From: Clostridia bacterium
GTDB taxonomy: Bacteria; Bacillota; Clostridia; Christensenellales; Aristaeellaceae
NCBI GenBank assembly: GCA_017395065.1
Contig: JAFPWH010000033.1
Location: 1 to 64,000, forward strand
Length of the DNA: 64,000 nt
Reading direction: 5' to 3'
The notes below the pieces were generated by a model. The model was not told the origin of the DNA. It saw only the letters and a list, made by a program, of their open reading frames with translations, and did not search any database. This document shows, in pieces, positions 1 through 8,797 of the stretch. A program made the position numbers and the translations under genes. The number at the start of each line of letters is the position of its first letter. Position 1 is the stretch's first letter.

Positions 1-1
1 C

Positions 2-130
2 GCTTTCTCAGCGCACACGGAAATCAAAAACGGCTGCGCGCTGACCGAAACCGTACCGATAAGCTTTGGAGAATTGCGCTCGGCGATCGACGGCGCAGGC
101 GATACATTTGTTTTGATCTTGGAGGATTGA
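2..130 (+). CDS. C-terminal end of an unidentified protein (partial, cut by window start)
   Basis: An open frame runs in from the left edge and stops at a TGA 4 bases before the asd start. Only 42 residues are visible, ending in DTFVLILED. The codon usage matches the following gene and the tight spacing suggests co-transcription with asd. I do not recognise the family from this tail; a lysine/threonine pathway gene would be the usual neighbour of asd, but nothing in the residues shows that. Confidence 0.55.
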   Translation, partial: AFSAHTEIKNGCALTETVPISFGELRSAIDGAGDTFVLILED

Positions 131-134
131 TTTT

Positions 135-1145
135 ATGAAAAAATGGAACATTGCCATTCTCGGCGCAACCGGCGCCGTAGGTCAGGAAATGCTGAAAGTG
201 CTGGCCGAAAGAAAATTCCCCGTCGGTGAGCTCAAAGCGCTCGCAAGCAAATCCAGCGCGGGCAAAACGGTTTATTCCGGAGAAAGGCAGCTGATCATCG
301 AGGAAGCCACCGCAGAATCCTTTAAGGGCATGGACTTCGTGCTCGGCGCCGTCAGCAACGAAATGGCAAAGAAATTTGCCCCCGCCATCGTCGAAGCCGG
401 CGCGGTGTTCATCGACAACTCTTCCGCGTTCCGCCTTGACAAGGACGTGCCCCTGGTCGTCCCGCAGATCAACCCGGACGACGCCTTTGCAAACAAAGGC
501 ATCATCGCAAACCCCAACTGCTCCACGATCGTTACTCTCATGGCGATCAGCGGCATAGCCCGCATCAGAAAGATCGAGACAATGGTCGCCTGCACCTATC
601 AGGCGGTATCCGGCGCGGGGCGCGAGGGCATAGAGGAACTGGAAAACCAAATCAAATGCGAAGTGCTGGGCGGCGAAAAGACGCACAAAGTATTCCCGAC
701 GCAGATCCTTTCAAACGCCATACCCTGCATAGGCTCTGCGTTGGACAACGGCTACACAACCGAAGAAATGAAGATGCAGAACGAAGGCAGAAAGATACTG
801 CACCTGCCCGATATGAACGTATGCTGTACCTGCGTCCGTATTCCCGTTATGCGCTCGCATTCCATAAGCGTTCAGTTGAAGCTCGACAGCGCGCTCAGCG
901 TAGAGGAAGCAAAGGCCGCCATCGCCTCCGCGCCGGGCTGCGTGCTCGCAAGCGACCTGGACGGCAGAGATTATCCCACGCCTTTGGATACCTCTGATCA
1001 GGATCTGGTTTTCGTGGGCAGGGTGCGCCGCGATCTGATCAACGGAGACAAAGGCATTGCGCTTTGGTGTTGCGGCGACCAGATCAGAAAGGGCGCCGCC
1101 ACCAACTGCATAGAGATTGCCGAGCTTTTGATTTCAAAGGCCTAA
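135..1145 (+). CDS. asd: Aspartate-semialdehyde dehydrogenase
   Basis: Cytoplasmic enzyme that reduces L-aspartyl-4-phosphate to L-aspartate 4-semialdehyde with NADPH, the branch point to lysine/diaminopimelate, threonine and methionine. The N-terminal Rossmann loop GATGAVG lies at residues 10-16, the catalytic cysteine is Cys129 in NPNCST, and the conserved SGAGREG follows at 159-165. At 336 residues it is full length for the family. GGAGG lies at 121-125, 9 bases before the ATG, and overlaps the end of the upstream partial gene. A strong hairpin follows the stop, so asd ends its transcription unit here. Confidence 0.97.
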   Translation: MKKWNIAILGATGAVGQEMLKVLAERKFPVGELKALASKSSAGKTVYSGERQLIIEEATAESFKGMDFVLGAVSNEMAKKFAPAIVEAGAVFIDNSSAFRLDKDVPLVVPQINPDDAFANKGIIANPNCSTIVTLMAISGIARIRKIETMVACTYQAVSGAGREGIEELENQIKCEVLGGEKTHKVFPTQILSNAIPCIGSALDNGYTTEEMKMQNEGRKILHLPDMNVCCTCVRIPVMRSHSISVQLKLDSALSVEEAKAAIASAPGCVLASDLDGRDYPTPLDTSDQDLVFVGRVRRDLINGDKGIALWCCGDQIRKGAATNCIEIAELLISKA

Positions 1146-1159
1146 AGCGAATAAATATT

Positions 1160-1194
1160 AAAACAGCGGACCGCACAGGACGGGCCGCTGTTTT
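1160..1194. terminator. Bidirectional intrinsic terminator between asd and the MATE gene
   Basis: Perfect 10-bp inverted repeat AAAACAGCGG (1160-1169) and CCGCTGTTTT (1185-1194), A-rich on one side and T-rich on the other, placed between two convergent genes. It can end both transcripts. Confidence 0.85.
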
Positions 1195-1203
1195 ACGTTC
1201 TCT

Positions 1204-2553
1204 TCAGCGGGTCAGGTTTTTGACCCATTTGTACTTTCTGTAGTGGAACATCACCCAGGGGATCTTGCCGACCTCGTCCACACAGGTGCAGGCGTAAACG
1301 AGGGGAACCGGCCATTTGTAGTAAGTGCCGATGAAGGCCAAAGGGATGGCGACGCACCACATGCTGACGATAAGCGAATATGTGTCGAAGATGATGTCTC
1401 CGCCGCTGTAGAGGATGCCGTTTATGACGACTGTATTCACGCAGCGGCCGATCATGTAGACCGCCATGATCAGCATCATTTGAATGAGCAGTTTGCTGGC
1501 TTCACGGTCAAGCTTCACGAATGTCATCAGCAAAGGAATCAGCGCGAACATGATCAGCGTCGACAAAAAGCCGCACAGAAATGAAAGCGCGGCGAGCTTA
1601 TCGCCGTATTCCTTTCCTTTTTCAAGCTTTCCCGCGCCAAGCTCGTTGCCGATAATGATCCCGGCGGCAGCGGCGATGCCGTTGCAAAGGCAGCACACAA
1701 GATCGCGCACAACGGCGACGACCGCATTCGCTGCGGCGGCGGGCTTTCCGAGATGCCCCATAAACGCCGTATACGCTGCAAAGCCGGAGCCCCAGAGCAG
1801 GCTCGACGTCAGTACGGGCAGCACGCATTTTATGAAATCGCGCGTGATCGCGGGATAAAAGCGGAAAAGTCCGGTCGGATTCGGACGGATATAGTTCTTC
1901 TTGAGCGAAAAGCCCACGCACAGGATAAGCTCGATCACGCGGGCCAGCACGGTCGCAAGCGCCGCACCCTCGTGCTTCATTTCGTCGAAAAACGCAATCC
2001 CATAGATGAAAAAAGCGTTGAGGACGATGTTGATGATCACCGCGGAGATCGAGATCCTCGCCGCGGTGTCGGCATGCTCGCTCACCTTCATGATGGCAAG
2101 ATAGCACTGACTGATGCCGGTGATCAGATACGACCAGCCCGCGATTCTCAGATACTCGACGCCCACCAGGCGCAGCTCTTCACTGTCCGTCATGATGGAC
2201 ATGAGCATGTAGGGAGCAAACTCGCAAAGGAGGAAAAACACAAGAGATATGATCGTATTCAGGCGCAGGATCATGCAAAAGATGTTTTTGACGGTCTGCC
2301 TGTCTCCCTTGCCCCAGTACTGCGCGCCCAGTATGCTGCATCCGCTCACGATGGAGGAAACGATCATGTTCTGTATGAACTGAACCTGCGTCGCCTGCGA
2401 GACGGCAGACATGTAAATCGAGTCAAGGCTTCCGAGCATCAGCGAATCTGCCGCTGCGACAGCGGCCAGCATAAAGGACTGAAGCGCGATCGGCAGCGCC
2501 AGTGCAGTCAGCTTCTTATTGAAAAAAGCGTCCGAAAACAGTTTGCGCAGCAT
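1204..2553 (-). CDS. MATE family efflux transporter
   Basis: A 449-residue polytopic inner-membrane protein of the MATE/MOP superfamily, with about 12 hydrophobic segments in two halves. The start, with PIALQSFMLAAVAAADSLMLG, is typical of MATE helix 1, and GxxxxGAQYWGKGD after helix 2 is the usual loop motif. MATE proteins export drugs or metabolites against Na+ or H+. It starts only 15 bases after the rodA stop with no terminator between, so it is probably the last gene of the elongasome operon. The substrate is unknown. Its superfamily includes the lipid II flippase MurJ, but the sequence reads as MATE rather than MurJ. Confidence 0.9.
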   Translation of the reverse strand: MLRKLFSDAFFNKKLTALALPIALQSFMLAAVAAADSLMLGSLDSIYMSAVSQATQVQFIQNMIVSSIVSGCSILGAQYWGKGDRQTVKNIFCMILRLNTIISLVFFLLCEFAPYMLMSIMTDSEELRLVGVEYLRIAGWSYLITGISQCYLAIMKVSEHADTAARISISAVIINIVLNAFFIYGIAFFDEMKHEGAALATVLARVIELILCVGFSLKKNYIRPNPTGLFRFYPAITRDFIKCVLPVLTSSLLWGSGFAAYTAFMGHLGKPAAAANAVVAVVRDLVCCLCNGIAAAAGIIIGNELGAGKLEKGKEYGDKLAALSFLCGFLSTLIMFALIPLLMTFVKLDREASKLLIQMMLIMAVYMIGRCVNTVVINGILYSGGDIIFDTYSLIVSMWCVAIPLAFIGTYYKWPVPLVYACTCVDEVGKIPWVMFHYRKYKWVKNLTR

Positions 2554-2568
2554 ATAACTCTCTGTAAT

Positions 2569-3849
2569 TTAAAGCTTTCTGGAATAATGGCTCAGACCGC
2601 CCAGCTGCTTTTGCCTCGAGCGCATGACCACGTTCATTACGAGGCCGAGGGCGGCCATGTTCGTAAGCAGGTTGGAGCCGCCGTAGCTGATGAAGGGCAG
2701 AGGGATGCCTGTTACCGGCAATATGCCCAGAATCATGCAGATGTTCTCGAGGATGTGGAACATGAACATGGCGGTCGTGCCGATGATGATGTATTCGCCG
2801 AAGGTGTCCTGGGTCCTCAGCGCATGGTAGATGAGCCGCCCGAGAAACACCATGAAGGCGATCAGCAGGCTGATCGTTCCGATAAAGCCGAAGGCTTCTC
2901 CCACGATGGAAAAGCAAAAGTCGGTATGGTCGTCGGGAATGTAGCCCAGCGACGCAAACGAGCCTACGGAAACGATTCCTTTACCGGTCAGTCCGCCGCT
3001 GCCTATGGCGATCTGACCGTTGATGACCTGCCTCGCGTCGTCCGGATACTGATCGGGATTGAGCCACATGAGGATTCTCGTCAGACGGAACGAGTTCGAG
3101 GCGGTATTGATGTAGTACCACGCGGGTATCGCGACGGCGACGACGATGGCAAGCATCGCATAGATGAGCGGGCGCTTCGTACCGGAAATATACAACAATA
3201 CCACATAGATTACCGCGTAGACCAGCGCTGTGCCGAAATCGGGCTGCAAAAACACCAGCACCATCGGCACGGCGACGAAGATGATCGTGGGCCACAACTC
3301 CTGCCAGTTGCGTATGGGCGTCTTTCTTTGCGCGAACAGCTTGGCAAGGGAGATGATCATGGCGACTTTGCCGAATTCGGAGGGCTGGAACGATCTCTGG
3401 CCGAGCGTGGACGTGGAAGAACCGATTGCGAAGAACGCGGTCATGCCGCCGCGTCCGGCTTCCACGGTCAGCACGATCAGCAGGATCAATATGTTGAACA
3501 GATAGATGAACTGCGCGTACTTTCCATACAGATGATAATCGAGCAGCGAGATCATGAAAAGTACGACGATGCCAAGCGCAACCCAGATCAGCTGAAGCCG
3601 CGCATAGGTGATGGGATTTGCGGAGAGGATGTTGAGCAGGCCGCTGACCTCTTCCTCCGATGCGTAAGCGGTCGCCGCGAATATGGCCACGACGCCGAAG
3701 AGACACATGACGATGACCAGCGAAAACAAAAACCAGTCGAAGGACTTGAACAACCCCGGTCTGTATTTATTCTTCTTTATGTCTTCCGTCAGTTGTTTGA
3801 CGCTTTTGCGCCTGAACTGACGGCTGATCCATCTTATAAATCTTTGCAT
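2569..3849 (-). CDS. rodA: SEDS peptidoglycan glycosyltransferase RodA
   Basis: Membrane glycosyltransferase that polymerises lipid II for lateral wall growth together with a class B PBP. The 426 residues carry about ten membrane segments and the SEDS hallmark TGIPLPFISYGGSNLL near the C-terminus. A basic cytoplasmic N-terminal tail of about 40 residues precedes the first helix. RodA rather than FtsW is inferred from the operon, which encodes MreB, MreC, MreD and the partner PBP2. The start codon lies inside the end of minD (16-base overlap), implying translational coupling. Confidence 0.94.
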   Translation of the reverse strand: MQRFIRWISRQFRRKSVKQLTEDIKKNKYRPGLFKSFDWFLFSLVIVMCLFGVVAIFAATAYASEEEVSGLLNILSANPITYARLQLIWVALGIVVLFMISLLDYHLYGKYAQFIYLFNILILLIVLTVEAGRGGMTAFFAIGSSTSTLGQRSFQPSEFGKVAMIISLAKLFAQRKTPIRNWQELWPTIIFVAVPMVLVFLQPDFGTALVYAVIYVVLLYISGTKRPLIYAMLAIVVAVAIPAWYYINTASNSFRLTRILMWLNPDQYPDDARQVINGQIAIGSGGLTGKGIVSVGSFASLGYIPDDHTDFCFSIVGEAFGFIGTISLLIAFMVFLGRLIYHALRTQDTFGEYIIIGTTAMFMFHILENICMILGILPVTGIPLPFISYGGSNLLTNMAALGLVMNVVMRSRQKQLGGLSHYSRKL

Positions 3850-4622
3850 GAGCTTTCCTTGCCGAAACCTGTTTTGAACCTGTGGATAAGGCTGTCGTAG
3901 GGAATCTTATAGCGAACGCTTTCGCCGAGCAGCCTTTTTACGATGCGCTCGAACGCGTCGCCTGCAGCCGAAGGGCTTTCGATCACGGGAAGCCCCGTCG
4001 AAATGCTCAGCGGCACAGCGGGATCGTCCGGTATAAAGCCGAGCACGGGTATCTCGAGGCGGTTTATGCATTCGTCGGTGGATACGGGCGGCTTTCTGCC
4101 GATGCGATTGATGATCAGGCGTATGTCCTGTATGCCTTCGCCGGTCAGAAGCTGATACGCCCTTTCGCCGCTCCTGAGCGAAACGTTGTCGGGCGTGATC
4201 ACGAGGATCGCGCAGCCGGCGGGAGACACTGCATTCCGAAAGCCCCTTTCGATGCCGGCGGGACAGTCCAGTATGATATAGTCAAAGCTCTCCTTGAGCT
4301 TTTCGAGGAGGGAGCGTATATCTGCCGGAGACAGCGAAGCAGAGCCGCTGTTCTGACTGGCAGGCAGCAGGAAGAGCCCGGGCCGCATTTTTACCGGAAA
4401 CAACGCCTGCTTGACCGTGCAGATGCCGTCGAGCACGTCTGTCAAGTCGAATACGAGCTCGTTTTCCGCGCCGAACATGAGGTCGAGGCTCCTGAGCCCC
4501 GAATCCATGTCGACCAAAAGCACCTTTCGCTTGTCAAAGGCCAGTCCGTAGGCGATATTGGCCGCCACAGTGGATTTGCCGACTCCACCCTTGCCCGAGG
4601 TTACGACGATGATCTTGTCCAT
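3834..4622 (-). CDS. minD: Septum site-determining ATPase MinD
   Basis: Deviant Walker A ATPase of the ParA/MinD family: SGKGGVGKST with the signature Lys11 and Lys16, LLVDMDSGLRSLDL after it, and DCPAGIERGF as the Walker B region. The C-terminus contains a basic amphipathic stretch (around LIHRFKTGFGKE) that fits the membrane-targeting helix, although about eight polar residues follow it. In the cell MinD sits on the membrane and recruits MinC or other partners to control the division site. It lies between mrdA and rodA with a 9-base gap upstream and a 16-base overlap downstream. Neither MinC nor MinE is encoded beside it, which is odd for this operon type. Confidence 0.9.
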   Translation of the reverse strand: MDKIIVVTSGKGGVGKSTVAANIAYGLAFDKRKVLLVDMDSGLRSLDLMFGAENELVFDLTDVLDGICTVKQALFPVKMRPGLFLLPASQNSGSASLSPADIRSLLEKLKESFDYIILDCPAGIERGFRNAVSPAGCAILVITPDNVSLRSGERAYQLLTGEGIQDIRLIINRIGRKPPVSTDECINRLEIPVLGFIPDDPAVPLSISTGLPVIESPSAAGDAFERIVKRLLGESVRYKIPYDSLIHRFKTGFGKESSCKDL

Positions 4623-4631
4623 GGTTCACCT

Positions 4632-7136
4632 TCATCCCGCCAGCGAATTGTCCGGCGAAATCGTGTTCGTCTCCGTATAATTCAGAGAATCGAGATAATA
4701 CTCTATGGTCGTGATGGCTGCCTGGGAAGAGTATGCGCCAGCGTACCCGTTCTGTATGTAGACCACGACTACGATCTGCGGATCGTCGACCGGCGCGTAG
4801 CACACGAGCCAGGCGTTGTTTTCAAGGTCCAGATCGGTACGCTGGGACGTACCGGTTTTGGCCGCGATCTTGTATTTTGCGCTTGCGAATTGCTGCGCAG
4901 CGGTACCGTCGTTCTCTACCGAGGTAACTTCTCTCATGCCTTCGTGGATCGCGTCGAAATACGCCTGCGAGGTGACGATCTGATTTACGATCTTCGGTTC
5001 TTTTTCAAGTACGATGTTTCCGTTTGCGTCGATCACCTTGTCTATGATCTGCGCGTCGAACACCGTGCCGTTGTTGGCTATCGCGCAAACGTAGCGCGCG
5101 ACTGCGATGGGCGTTACCTGCGTGATCGACTGTCCTATGCCGACCATGATCGTCTCTGTGGGCGTCCATTTAAGGTCGTTTAGGTACGTGTTGATCGTGT
5201 TGACCATGTAGTGCGAGGCGATGTAGTTGGAGGGCAGCTTAAGGTCGTACAGCAGTATTTCTCTGATCGCGGGCAGCCATTCCGCTTTGGAATCGTAGGT
5301 CGTGACGATGTTCAGAAAAGCAGTCGCGATCTCGTCGAGGTAGTCGTCTTCGTATTCGATGCCCCTGTCTGCGGCGACCTGCTGAAGCAGGCGTTTGATC
5401 ATGGCAGCGGCGATCTGCGGTTTGTAAGTATACTGATCTTCGATCGACCTGTCCGGATCGTAAAGCATGGACTGGTTGCCCACGAAGCTCGTGCTTTCGC
5501 TGGGCAGCTCTATGTTCGTCTTGGTGGTAAGGCCCAGCGCGGCCGCCCATTTGGTCAGGTTCGTAGAGCCGAGGCGATAGGAGACTTCGTAGAAAAAGTA
5601 GTTGCAGCTGTTCTTTATCGCGTCGACGATCGTCTGGTTGGCGTGCTGATAGCGTTTGCTTTCGCTGATCCAGCAGCGCGGATGGTACGACGTGTCGGTG
5701 CCTTCGTTGGTGTATTCGCCGCCGTCGGAGATGCGCTCCGTCAGCGTGATCGCGCCTTCGCTGAGGCCGCCCAGCGACGTGACAAGCTTGAATATGGAAC
5801 CCGGCGTATCCTTTGCGGAAATCGCGCGGTTGAACATGGGGTTGCGCGTATCGGTCGCGATGACCGACCATCCGCCGGGATCGACGCTCGCACCCTCGAA
5901 GATGCTCAGATCAAAGGAAGGGTGTGAAGCCATGCCCAAGACCTTTCCGGTCCTTGGATCCATTGCGACCATCGCGCCGGTCTGCGCCAGCGAAACCTCG
6001 TAACCGTTTTCGGCGTAGTAAGCGAGCGTCGCGGAGTTTACTCTGTTCCATCTCTGGCCGACTTCGTTCTGCGCGTAGAGAATGTCGTACTGCTGATCGT
6101 ATATGTCTTTTATTACGTCGTCCAGCGCTTTTTCCATGACCGCCTGCAGGGATGTGTCGATCGTGGTCACGATGCTGTTTCCGTCGGTCGGCGCGTCATA
6201 GGATATTTCTCTTACGACGGCGCCGCGGGTGTTGATTTCGACGACGCGTTTACCCTGCCGGTATTCGATGAAGGGAGAAAGCTGATCCTCCATGGAATAC
6301 TCAAGGCCGGTCGCGCCGACCTGCGCGTCGGTGGGGTAGCCCTGACTCTTGTAGGTTTCGAGGGCGGAAGGGGTGGTGATCCTGCTGACATAGCCGATGA
6401 CGTGCGCGGCGGTGGTGTTGAAGGGGTAAACGCGGGTAGAGCTTTCCAGTACGCTCATACCCTCAAGTTCCAGAGAGCGCACCTCGACTTCGGCCACCGT
6501 TTCGAAGCCCACGTCGTAGGCGATGGTGACAGGCGTGGAGTTGTAGTTGTTCATGCGCGAGGCCTGCCAGATCGCAAGGATCTTCAGCTTGTATTCCTCG
6601 TCAATGTTATCGGGCACAAGATAGTTTTTGCAGAGCGTGTCGAACAGCACGCTTACCGGATAGCGCTCTGTATTGCTGAGATAGAAGTTGGAGCGCCACT
6701 GGCTCTCTCTCGTCTGCGCCACGAGGTCGGAGGTCGTATTGAAGTTCCACTGCCACTGGTTGTTTTCGTCGCGCCTGAGCCAGAATTCGGTCGAAGGGTC
6801 GAGGGTCGACTTGCCGTTCGATTCGATGAGCAGTATCGTTCTGTAGATGCTCTCGGTATAGGCGCGCCTGTCTTCCTCGGATGACTTCGACGGGTCGCGG
6901 TAGAACTGTATGTTGTAGGAGGACTGGTCGTAGGCGATGGGGATCATGTTCCTGTCGTAGATCGTGCCCCGCATGCCGTACATGGGGATGGTTTTGGTGG
7001 ATTTGTATTCGACCTTGGCGACGTAATCGTCCTTGTTGGATATCTGCATGGTGTACAGGCGTACGACGATGGCGATTGCAAACAGGGCGATGAGCGCGCA
7101 GAACACGATGTATCTGTCTTTGTTCTTGTTGTTCAA
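4632..7136 (-). CDS. mrdA: Penicillin-binding protein 2, class B transpeptidase
   Basis: Crosslinks new peptidoglycan in partnership with RodA. One N-terminal transmembrane helix (residues 9-28) is followed by a large pedestal region and the transpeptidase domain: SxxK is Ser447-IF-Lys450, SxN is Ser510-Cys-Asn512, and KTG is 760-762. The protein is long at 834 residues. Part of the extra length is about 100 residues between SxN and KTG (roughly 555-657), rich in charged helices. It sits between mreD (4 bases upstream) and minD (9 bases downstream) in the elongasome operon, which supports PBP2 rather than the divisome PBP3. Confidence 0.93.
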   Translation of the reverse strand: MNNKNKDRYIVFCALIALFAIAIVVRLYTMQISNKDDYVAKVEYKSTKTIPMYGMRGTIYDRNMIPIAYDQSSYNIQFYRDPSKSSEEDRRAYTESIYRTILLIESNGKSTLDPSTEFWLRRDENNQWQWNFNTTSDLVAQTRESQWRSNFYLSNTERYPVSVLFDTLCKNYLVPDNIDEEYKLKILAIWQASRMNNYNSTPVTIAYDVGFETVAEVEVRSLELEGMSVLESSTRVYPFNTTAAHVIGYVSRITTPSALETYKSQGYPTDAQVGATGLEYSMEDQLSPFIEYRQGKRVVEINTRGAVVREISYDAPTDGNSIVTTIDTSLQAVMEKALDDVIKDIYDQQYDILYAQNEVGQRWNRVNSATLAYYAENGYEVSLAQTGAMVAMDPRTGKVLGMASHPSFDLSIFEGASVDPGGWSVIATDTRNPMFNRAISAKDTPGSIFKLVTSLGGLSEGAITLTERISDGGEYTNEGTDTSYHPRCWISESKRYQHANQTIVDAIKNSCNYFFYEVSYRLGSTNLTKWAAALGLTTKTNIELPSESTSFVGNQSMLYDPDRSIEDQYTYKPQIAAAMIKRLLQQVAADRGIEYEDDYLDEIATAFLNIVTTYDSKAEWLPAIREILLYDLKLPSNYIASHYMVNTINTYLNDLKWTPTETIMVGIGQSITQVTPIAVARYVCAIANNGTVFDAQIIDKVIDANGNIVLEKEPKIVNQIVTSQAYFDAIHEGMREVTSVENDGTAAQQFASAKYKIAAKTGTSQRTDLDLENNAWLVCYAPVDDPQIVVVVYIQNGYAGAYSSQAAITTIEYYLDSLNYTETNTISPDNSLAG

Positions 7137-7140
7137 ATTG

Positions 7141-7641
7141 TCACCTCCTGGCCCTTCCTATGCTCGAAGGCTTCAGTATCCGTATGCTCGGTATATAAAG
7201 CAGCTGTATCAGCAAAAGGGCGATGACCAGCCTGATCCCGGCTTCTCCGAACTTCGCGAGCGGAAAATACCCCGTTGAGAAGTAATAGTATACCAGCATG
7301 CTTATTTCGTATATCATATAGGCGAGTGCCGGCGGCAGGACCGTCACCAGCGCAGGCTTCGTCCTTGCCGAGATAAAGCCCGCCGAAAACGCGCACACCG
7401 TGTAGATCACGGCCGTCATGCCCGAGGGCTGATAGGCGCCGATCCCCAGCAGTATCCCGGCAAGCGCGCCGTAGATGATGCCCTGCGTAGAACCAAGCAC
7501 GGTGCCTATCAGGATCGTGCTGACCAGGCAGACTCTCGGCACGAACTGCATCTTCAGCCCCAGAAACGGCAGAAACGAAGTATCGATGAGCAGCGTCAGA
7601 AGCGTCAGCAAGATGCAGAAGATTCGCCGTCTTAAGCGCAT
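7141..7641 (-). CDS. mreD: Rod shape-determining membrane protein MreD
   Basis: A 166-residue, highly hydrophobic protein with about five or six membrane segments, matching MreD in size and in position between mreC and the PBP2 gene. MreD is an integral-membrane part of the elongasome that cooperates with MreC. Identification rests on topology, length and context more than on individual residues, as the family is poorly conserved. It is spaced 12 bases from mreC and 4 from mrdA. Confidence 0.87.
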   Translation of the reverse strand: MRLRRRIFCILLTLLTLLIDTSFLPFLGLKMQFVPRVCLVSTILIGTVLGSTQGIIYGALAGILLGIGAYQPSGMTAVIYTVCAFSAGFISARTKPALVTVLPPALAYMIYEISMLVYYYFSTGYFPLAKFGEAGIRLVIALLLIQLLYIPSIRILKPSSIGRARR

Positions 7642-7653
7642 GCACGGCCTCCT

Positions 7654-8784
7654 CTACCTGTCCTGGATCCATGCGGCCTCGGGGATGGGCTGCGTGGCCG
7701 TGGGTGCAGGCGTGGGCGTTGCGGTGACGTTGGCGTCGGGCGTCGCGGTGGGGTAGGCAAAGATCGCGTCATCACCTACGACCGAAGGCGTCTCGTAGGA
7801 GTATATGTTCGTCGTGACGGTCGGCACGGGTGTCACCACGGGGATGGACGTGGGCGTTGGCACGACCGGCAGTTCGTCTATCGTTTCCACCTGCTTTCGG
7901 AGTATGAACACCTCTTCGATGGAGGAAAAGTCTGCGGCCGGATGCACCGAGACGTACTTGTCGCCGCTCTGCGTGGAGCGGCTCACCGCCGTCACCGTGC
8001 CGATCAAAAGGCCCTTCGGAAAGCGGGAATCCAGCCCGCTCGTATAAACCTGATCGCCTACGTTCACGTTGCCCAGGTTGGACAGGTAATACATGCGGCA
8101 TTCGACCGGGTCGTCCTCCGTCGCGTTTACGCCCTGAAGCATCCCGTTGTCTCTGGTTCGGCTGATGAGCGCGGCGATGGAGCTGCGGGCGTCGATGATC
8201 GATACGACGATGCAGTAGTTGTAGCCCACGGTGTTTACGCGCCCGATGAGGCCGTTTCCGTTGACGACAGCCATGTTCACGGATACGCCGTCGTTCATGC
8301 CCTTGTTGAGCGTAAAGGTCTCGAACCACACGCCGCTGTCCTTCGCGATGACCTTGGCGAATATGGGGTCCAGATCCTCGTAGCCGCTCTTTGCGTCCAA
8401 AAGCAGGCTCAGTCTTTCGTTCTCCCGCTCGAGCTCTTCGTAGCCGTTTATCTGTATCTGAAGCAGCTCGACTTCGTTTCTGAGCGATTCGAGCTCGTCC
8501 GCGTCGCTCGTCTTTTCCGATGAGCTCACGAACCAGCCGCGGATAAACGTGGCCGCGCTCGAAACGCCCCTCTGTATGGGCGAAAAGATCGCGCCGATGC
8601 CGCTTTGTGCGATCGTCGTATCGGAAGGCAAAAACAGCGTCGCGATCAGTATGACCACGATGAATATGACCAGGCCTGAATAGATCGCGTTCCTGATACG
8701 CTTCGAGCGGTTCTTGCTGCGCTTTTTCTCGGCGCTCGCCGCAAAGTCCTTGAGCCCTGCGCTGTCCTTTTGTTTAGAGGTCAT
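7654..8784 (-). CDS. mreC: Rod shape-determining protein MreC with a Pro/Thr-rich C-terminal tail
   Basis: Bitopic elongasome protein that couples MreB filaments to PBP2/RodA. After a basic cytoplasmic tail there is a transmembrane helix (about residues 31-49), a coiled-coil segment (about 75-115, ending in ENERLSLLLDAK) and the double beta-barrel domain containing WFETFTLNKG and NGLIGRV. The usual MreC end is followed by about 70 extra residues with repeated Thr-Pro and Val-Pro (VPTPTS, TATPTPAPTAT). Such a low-complexity tail would lie outside the membrane and might span wall layers; the same composition appears in two other wall proteins in the window. Confidence 0.92.
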   Translation of the reverse strand: MTSKQKDSAGLKDFAASAEKKRSKNRSKRIRNAIYSGLVIFIVVILIATLFLPSDTTIAQSGIGAIFSPIQRGVSSAATFIRGWFVSSSEKTSDADELESLRNEVELLQIQINGYEELERENERLSLLLDAKSGYEDLDPIFAKVIAKDSGVWFETFTLNKGMNDGVSVNMAVVNGNGLIGRVNTVGYNYCIVVSIIDARSSIAALISRTRDNGMLQGVNATEDDPVECRMYYLSNLGNVNVGDQVYTSGLDSRFPKGLLIGTVTAVSRSTQSGDKYVSVHPAADFSSIEEVFILRKQVETIDELPVVPTPTSIPVVTPVPTVTTNIYSYETPSVVGDDAIFAYPTATPDANVTATPTPAPTATQPIPEAAWIQDR

Positions 8785-8797
8785 GAAGTGTTATCTC

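Noticed and set aside
1753..3900. 715-codon open frame on the plus strand
   Set aside because: It is antisense to the MATE and rodA genes, has a composition rich in His/Arg/Asp without any domain, and arises from GC-rich codon use on the coding strand.
3882..5183. 433-codon open frame antisense to minD and mrdA
   Set aside because: Shadow of strongly supported genes; no motif, no ribosome site.
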